In this document: one piece after another, positions 60,960-64,000 of the stretch
Layout: every line of letters begins with the position of its first letter
Position numbering within the stretch: position 1 is the first letter of the stretch
The notes under the pieces: generated by a model
Told to the model about the DNA's origin: nothing
The model's database searches: none
What the model saw: the letters and a program-made list of their open reading frames with translations, nothing else
Source: Nocardia harenae NBRC 108248
GTDB taxonomy: Bacteria; Actinomycetota; Actinomycetes; Mycobacteriales; Mycobacteriaceae
Direction of reading: 5' to 3'
Assembly: GCF_001612885.1 (NCBI RefSeq)
Contig: NZ_BDBH01000009.1
Span: 186,001-250,000 of the forward strand
DNA length: 64,000 nt
Made by a program: the position numbers and the translations under genes

Positions 60960-62080
60960 GAATCGGCATGGTCTGCCCGTACTCCTTCGACGTGCCGGGC
61001 GGCGTGCAGGCGCACGTCGTCGAGCTGGCCCGGGTGCTGATCGAGCGCGGGCACCGGGTGAGCGTGCTCGCGCCCGCCGCCGAGGAGACCGAGCTGCCGG
61101 ATTTCGTGGTCTCCGCGGGCCGCGCCGTCGCCATCCCGTACAACGGCTCGGTAGCCCGGCTCGCCTTCGGCCCCATGGCCTACACCCGGATCCGGCGCTG
61201 GATCGAGACCGGCGACTTCGATGTGCTGCACATCCACGAGCCGAACGCGCCAAGCCTCTCCATGCTGGCGCTCAAGATCGCCGAGGGGCCGATCGTGGCC
61301 ACCTTCCACACCTCGACCACGAAATCCCTGGTCCTGAGCACGTTCCAGGGCGTGCTGCGGCCCTACCACGAGAAGATCACCGGCCGGATCGCGGTCTCCG
61401 AGCTGGCCCGGCGCTGGCAGGTCGAGGCACTCGGCTCGGACGCCGTCGAGATCCCGAACGGCGTCGACGTGGGGGCCTTCGCCCGCGCGCCGCTGCTGCC
61501 CGGCTACCCGCGCCCCGGCGGCACCGTGCTCTTCCTCGGCCGCTACGACGAGCCGCGCAAAGGTGTGGACGTGCTGCTCGCCGCGCTCCCCGCGCTGGTC
61601 GCCAGGCACCCGGACGTGCGAATCCTCGTGGTCGGCCGCGGCGACGAGGAGCGGCTGCGCCGGGTGGCGGGGCCGCACGCCGACCGGCTGCACTGCCTCG
61701 GCCAGGTCTCCGACGCCGAGAAGGCCGCCGCCATGCGCAGCGCCGACGTCTACGTGGCGCCCAACCTGGGCGGCGAGAGCTTCGGCATCATCCTCATCGA
61801 GGCCATGGCCGCGGGCACCGCCGTGGTCGCCAGCGAACTCGACGCCTTCCGCCGGGTGCTGCGCGACGGCGCCGCGGGGGTGCTCGTCCCCATCGGTGAC
61901 GCCGCCGCGCTCGCCGCCGCGCTCGGCGACCTGCTCGCCGACGAGGATCGGCGCACTGCGCTGGTCCGGACCGCGAGCCGGGTGGTCGGGGAGTACGACT
62001 GGCCGGTGGTGGCCGAGCAGATCCTCCGGGTCTACGAGACCGTCACCGTCGGCGACGAGGGAGTGCGGGCCGCCGGATGA
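60956..62080 (+). CDS. pimA: Phosphatidylinositol alpha-mannosyltransferase
   Basis: 374 residues, GT4 (GT-B fold). The N-terminal 'PYSFDVPGGVQAHV' is the PimA nucleotide-sugar/acceptor loop; 'FHTSTTKS' and the C-terminal 'GESFGIILIEAMAAG' (with the EX7E-type glutamates) complete the site. It transfers mannose from GDP-mannose to phosphatidylinositol, the first step of PIM synthesis. The start overlaps the patA stop (ATGA). Confidence 0.95.
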   Translation: MRIGMVCPYSFDVPGGVQAHVVELARVLIERGHRVSVLAPAAEETELPDFVVSAGRAVAIPYNGSVARLAFGPMAYTRIRRWIETGDFDVLHIHEPNAPSLSMLALKIAEGPIVATFHTSTTKSLVLSTFQGVLRPYHEKITGRIAVSELARRWQVEALGSDAVEIPNGVDVGAFARAPLLPGYPRPGGTVLFLGRYDEPRKGVDVLLAALPALVARHPDVRILVVGRGDEERLRRVAGPHADRLHCLGQVSDAEKAAAMRSADVYVAPNLGGESFGIILIEAMAAGTAVVASELDAFRRVLRDGAAGVLVPIGDAAALAAALGDLLADEDRRTALVRTASRVVGEYDWPVVAEQILRVYETVTVGDEGVRAAG

Positions 62081-63123
62081 TCACCTTCTCCGCCACCACG
62101 GTGCTGGTCCTCGCGATCATCGTCGCCGCGCTGGCCGCGCTGGCGCTGTGGGCCTACGCCACCGCCAACCGGCTGGATCGGCTGCACGTGCGCAACGACC
62201 AGTCCTGGGCCGCGCTGGAATCCGCGCTGGCCCGCAGGGCGGTGGTCGCGCGGGCGGTGGCGCTCGCCATCGCCGGCCCGGTCTCCGACCCCGCCGTCAC
62301 CGAGCGGGCTCGCAGGCTCACCGCGCTCGCAGGCCGGGCCGAGCGCGCCGACCGCGGCGAGCGGGAGGCCGCGGAGAACCGGCTCGGCGCCGCGCTCGCC
62401 GCGGTCGACATCGAGCAGCTGCGCCCGCAGCTCATCTCCGAACTCGCCGACGCCGAGGCCAGGGTGCTCATCGCCCGCCGCTTCCACAACGACGCCGTGC
62501 GCGACACCCTCGCACTGCGCACCAGGCGCCCCGTGCGCTGGCTGCACCTCGGCGGCACCGCCCCGCTGCCCACCTACTTCGAGATCCCCGAGCGCACCAC
62601 CCCTGCCGCGTCGACCGGGCTCGCCGTCGATACCAGCCGCACCTCCGCCCGCGTCGTGCTGCTCGACCACTCCGGCCGGGTGCTGCTCATGCGCGGCTCC
62701 GACCCGCGCACCCCGGAGACCGCGTTCTGGTTCACCATCGGCGGCGGCGTCGAACCGGGGGAGACGCTGCGCCAGGCCGCCGTGCGCGAACTGCACGAGG
62801 AGACCGGCCACATCGCCGACCCGGCCGCGCTGCGCGGCCCGATCTGGCGCCGGGTCGCCGTTTTCCCCTTCGACGGCGAGCTCATTCGCGCCGAGGAGCT
62901 CTTCTACGTGCTCCGGGTGCCCGCCTTCGAGCCCAGCCCCGCCTCGCTCACCTTCGTCGAGCGCCGCTCGATCTCCGGCAACAAGTGGTGCGCGCCGGAC
63001 GACATCGTGGCACTGGACCGTTCCGGCGAGACCGTCTACCCGTACCAGTTGGACGAGTTGCTCGCCGAGGCCGCGGCGGTGGCCGATGGCGGCGACGAGC
63101 CCGAGGTGCGCTCGATCCGCTGA
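62077..63123 (+). CDS. Membrane-anchored NUDIX hydrolase (Rv2609c-like)
   Basis: 348 residues: one N-terminal transmembrane helix (about 5-28), a LemA-like helical region (about 35-155) and a NUDIX domain with a complete box, 'GGGVEPGETLRQAAVREL' followed by 'HEETG'. It hydrolyses a nucleoside diphosphate linked to another moiety; GDP-sugar or other products of the PIM pathway are possible substrates. It overlaps pimA by 4 nt and is last in the operon. Confidence 0.9.
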   Translation: MITFSATTVLVLAIIVAALAALALWAYATANRLDRLHVRNDQSWAALESALARRAVVARAVALAIAGPVSDPAVTERARRLTALAGRAERADRGEREAAENRLGAALAAVDIEQLRPQLISELADAEARVLIARRFHNDAVRDTLALRTRRPVRWLHLGGTAPLPTYFEIPERTTPAASTGLAVDTSRTSARVVLLDHSGRVLLMRGSDPRTPETAFWFTIGGGVEPGETLRQAAVRELHEETGHIADPAALRGPIWRRVAVFPFDGELIRAEELFYVLRVPAFEPSPASLTFVERRSISGNKWCAPDDIVALDRSGETVYPYQLDELLAEAAAVADGGDEPEVRSIR

Positions 63124-63237
63124 AACATACCTGTGATCTGCTGCACAATCGAGGGGCTGTGGGGTGCCCGGCTTCCAGGGTCGGGTACCTCTGAACGGAC
63201 GCGCGTCATCGGGGGCGCGCAGAGGTGGAGGTAGCAC

Positions 63238-63330
63238 ATGTCGTATCTGCTTTTCGATTTCCTGACGCCGCTGATCGGCCCGGCCGCCGCGACGTATTGG
63301 GCCGAATTGCTGGTCGTCGCTCCGCTGTAA
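63238..63330 (+). CDS. 30-residue hydrophobic membrane microprotein
   Basis: ATG 63238 has GGAGG 7 nt upstream and opens a 30-residue frame ([20 protein letters not shown] + [10 protein letters not shown], then TAA). It forms one probable transmembrane helix with a central GP. It lies alone between the NUDIX gene and pdxS, 108 bp from one and 149 bp from the other. The ribosome binding site and hydrophobic pattern support a real small membrane protein; the function is unknown. Confidence 0.55.
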   Translation: MSYLLFDFLTPLIGPAAATYWAELLVVAPL

Positions 63331-63425
63331 CGGCCGTCACGATCGCGGCGGGGTTGCTGTAACTGTCGGTCCGGTACCAGACCAGTGGTGCCGGACTGGC
63401 TATCAAGTGGCCTGCCTGGCGCGCC

Positions 63426-63431
63426 TAGAAT
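63426..63431 (+). promoter_or_regulatory. Candidate -10 box of pdxS
   Basis: TAGAAT, a good actinobacterial -10, lies 47 nt before the preferred pdxS start. No clear -35 is seen. An inverted repeat CCGG-TACCA...TGGTG-CCGG lies just upstream (63371-63394). Confidence 0.4.
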
Positions 63432-63478
63432 CGGAAACGTTCCCCGACCGATTGGCGCATATGACCCAGGAGTTTGCC

Positions 63479-64000
63479 GTGACCACCCCCGAATCCACCC
63501 CGACCACCGGTACCGCCCGCGTCAAGCGCGGCATGGCCGAGATGCTCAAGGGCGGGGTGATCATGGACGTCGTCACCCCCGACCAGGCGAAGATCGCCGA
63601 GGACGCGGGCGCCGTCGCGGTGATGGCGCTGGAGCGGGTCCCCGCCGACATCCGCGCCCAGGGCGGCGTCTCCCGGATGAGCGATCCCGACATGATCGAC
63701 GGCATCATCGCCGCCGTCTCCATCCCGGTGATGGCCAAGGCCAGGATCGGGCACTTCGTGGAGGCGCAGATCCTGCAGAGCCTCGGCGTCGACTACATCG
63801 ACGAGTCCGAGGTGCTCACCCCCGCCGACTACGCCAACCACATCGACAAGTGGAAGTTCACCGCTCCCTTCGTCTGCGGCGCCACCAACCTCGGCGAGGC
63901 GCTGCGCCGCATCACCGAGGGTGCGGCCATGATCCGCTCCAAGGGCGAGGCCGGTACCGGTGACGTCTCCAACGCCACCACCCACATGCGCAAGATCCGC
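63479..64000 (+). CDS. pdxS: Pyridoxal 5'-phosphate synthase lyase subunit PdxS (cut by window end)
   Basis: The first 174 residues of PdxS are visible: '[20 protein letters not shown]', '[21 protein letters not shown]' in pieces, the catalytic Lys in '[13 protein letters not shown]', and '[11 protein letters not shown]'. PdxS builds PLP from ribose 5-phosphate, glyceraldehyde 3-phosphate and ammonia supplied by PdxT, whose gene would lie outside. GTG 63479 is preferred for its AGGAG 6 nt upstream; an in-frame ATG at 63461 has no ribosome binding site. Confidence 0.95.
   Translation, partial: MTTPESTPTTGTARVKRGMAEMLKGGVIMDVVTPDQAKIAEDAGAVAVMALERVPADIRAQGGVSRMSDPDMIDGIIAAVSIPVMAKARIGHFVEAQILQSLGVDYIDESEVLTPADYANHIDKWKFTAPFVCGATNLGEALRRITEGAAMIRSKGEAGTGDVSNATTHMRKIR

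Overview
The window is a high-GC actinobacterial chromosome segment, most likely from Nocardia or a close relative in the Mycobacteriales. The best evidence is the right end: thrS, a HIT protein, pgsA, a PIM acyltransferase, pimA, a NUDIX gene and then pdxS is the mycobacterial Rv2614c-Rv2606c order without the PE/PPE genes. Genus is inferred from gene order and protein resemblance; no database was searched.

Layout. (1) 1-3.0 kb, minus strand: a cut acyl-CoA synthetase, a short PPDK-like protein and a HAD phosphatase. (2) 3.3-27.4 kb, mostly plus strand: a lipid or terpenoid catabolic island. It has a DUF35/thiolase pair, a thiolase-enoyl-CoA hydratase fusion, a double CaiB-type CoA-transferase, an aldehyde dehydrogenase, an SDR, two membrane-anchored linalool dehydratase/isomerase-like (LinD-like) proteins, a CrtC/AttH-like protein, an AveC-like membrane protein, a thioesterase and a double acyl-CoA dehydrogenase. 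Four TetR genes and one GntR gene are interspersed, and several intergenic regions hold AT-rich inverted repeats. (3) 27.5-30.6 kb: a large membrane M48 peptidase with a small partner. (4) 30.7-40.1 kb: a P450 without the K-helix ExxR motif, then an Atu-like operon (biotin-dependent carboxylase, enoyl-CoA hydratase, TIGR03084, AtuA/DUF1446) with a nitronate-monooxygenase-like gene upstream. (5) 40.2-42.4 kb: two tandem LuxR-type regulators. (6) 42.4-52.0 kb: acyl-CoA dehydrogenases, SnoaL-like proteins, an acyl-CoA ligase, an aldehyde dehydrogenase, luciferase-like and flavin reductase genes, and a TetR. (7) 52.6-64 kb: a SulP-carbonic anhydrase fusion, small membrane and Fe-S proteins, and the thrS-pimA-pdxS core.

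How the genes may work together (inference). LinD interconverts linalool with geraniol and myrcene; Atu enzymes degrade geranyl/citronellyl-CoA; CrtC-family proteins hydrate isoprenoid double bonds. LinD-like, CrtC-like and Atu-like genes lie within 25 kb of one another, together with dehydrogenases and beta-oxidation enzymes. This suggests a membrane-associated route that isomerises or (de)hydrates an isoprenoid alcohol, oxidises it to an acid, activates it with CoA and carboxylates it on its beta-methyl branch. The substrate is unknown. Three copies of an operator with the pattern TTAGTG-N10-CACTAA link the Atu operon, the nitronate monooxygenase gene and the TetR/luciferase-like promoter at 49.7 kb into one probable regulon.

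Other unusual items are a 6 x 75-bp in-frame tandem repeat at the start of the HIT gene, a TetR gene with a well-placed Shine-Dalgarno site facing ATC, and several very small ORFs with good ribosome binding sites.
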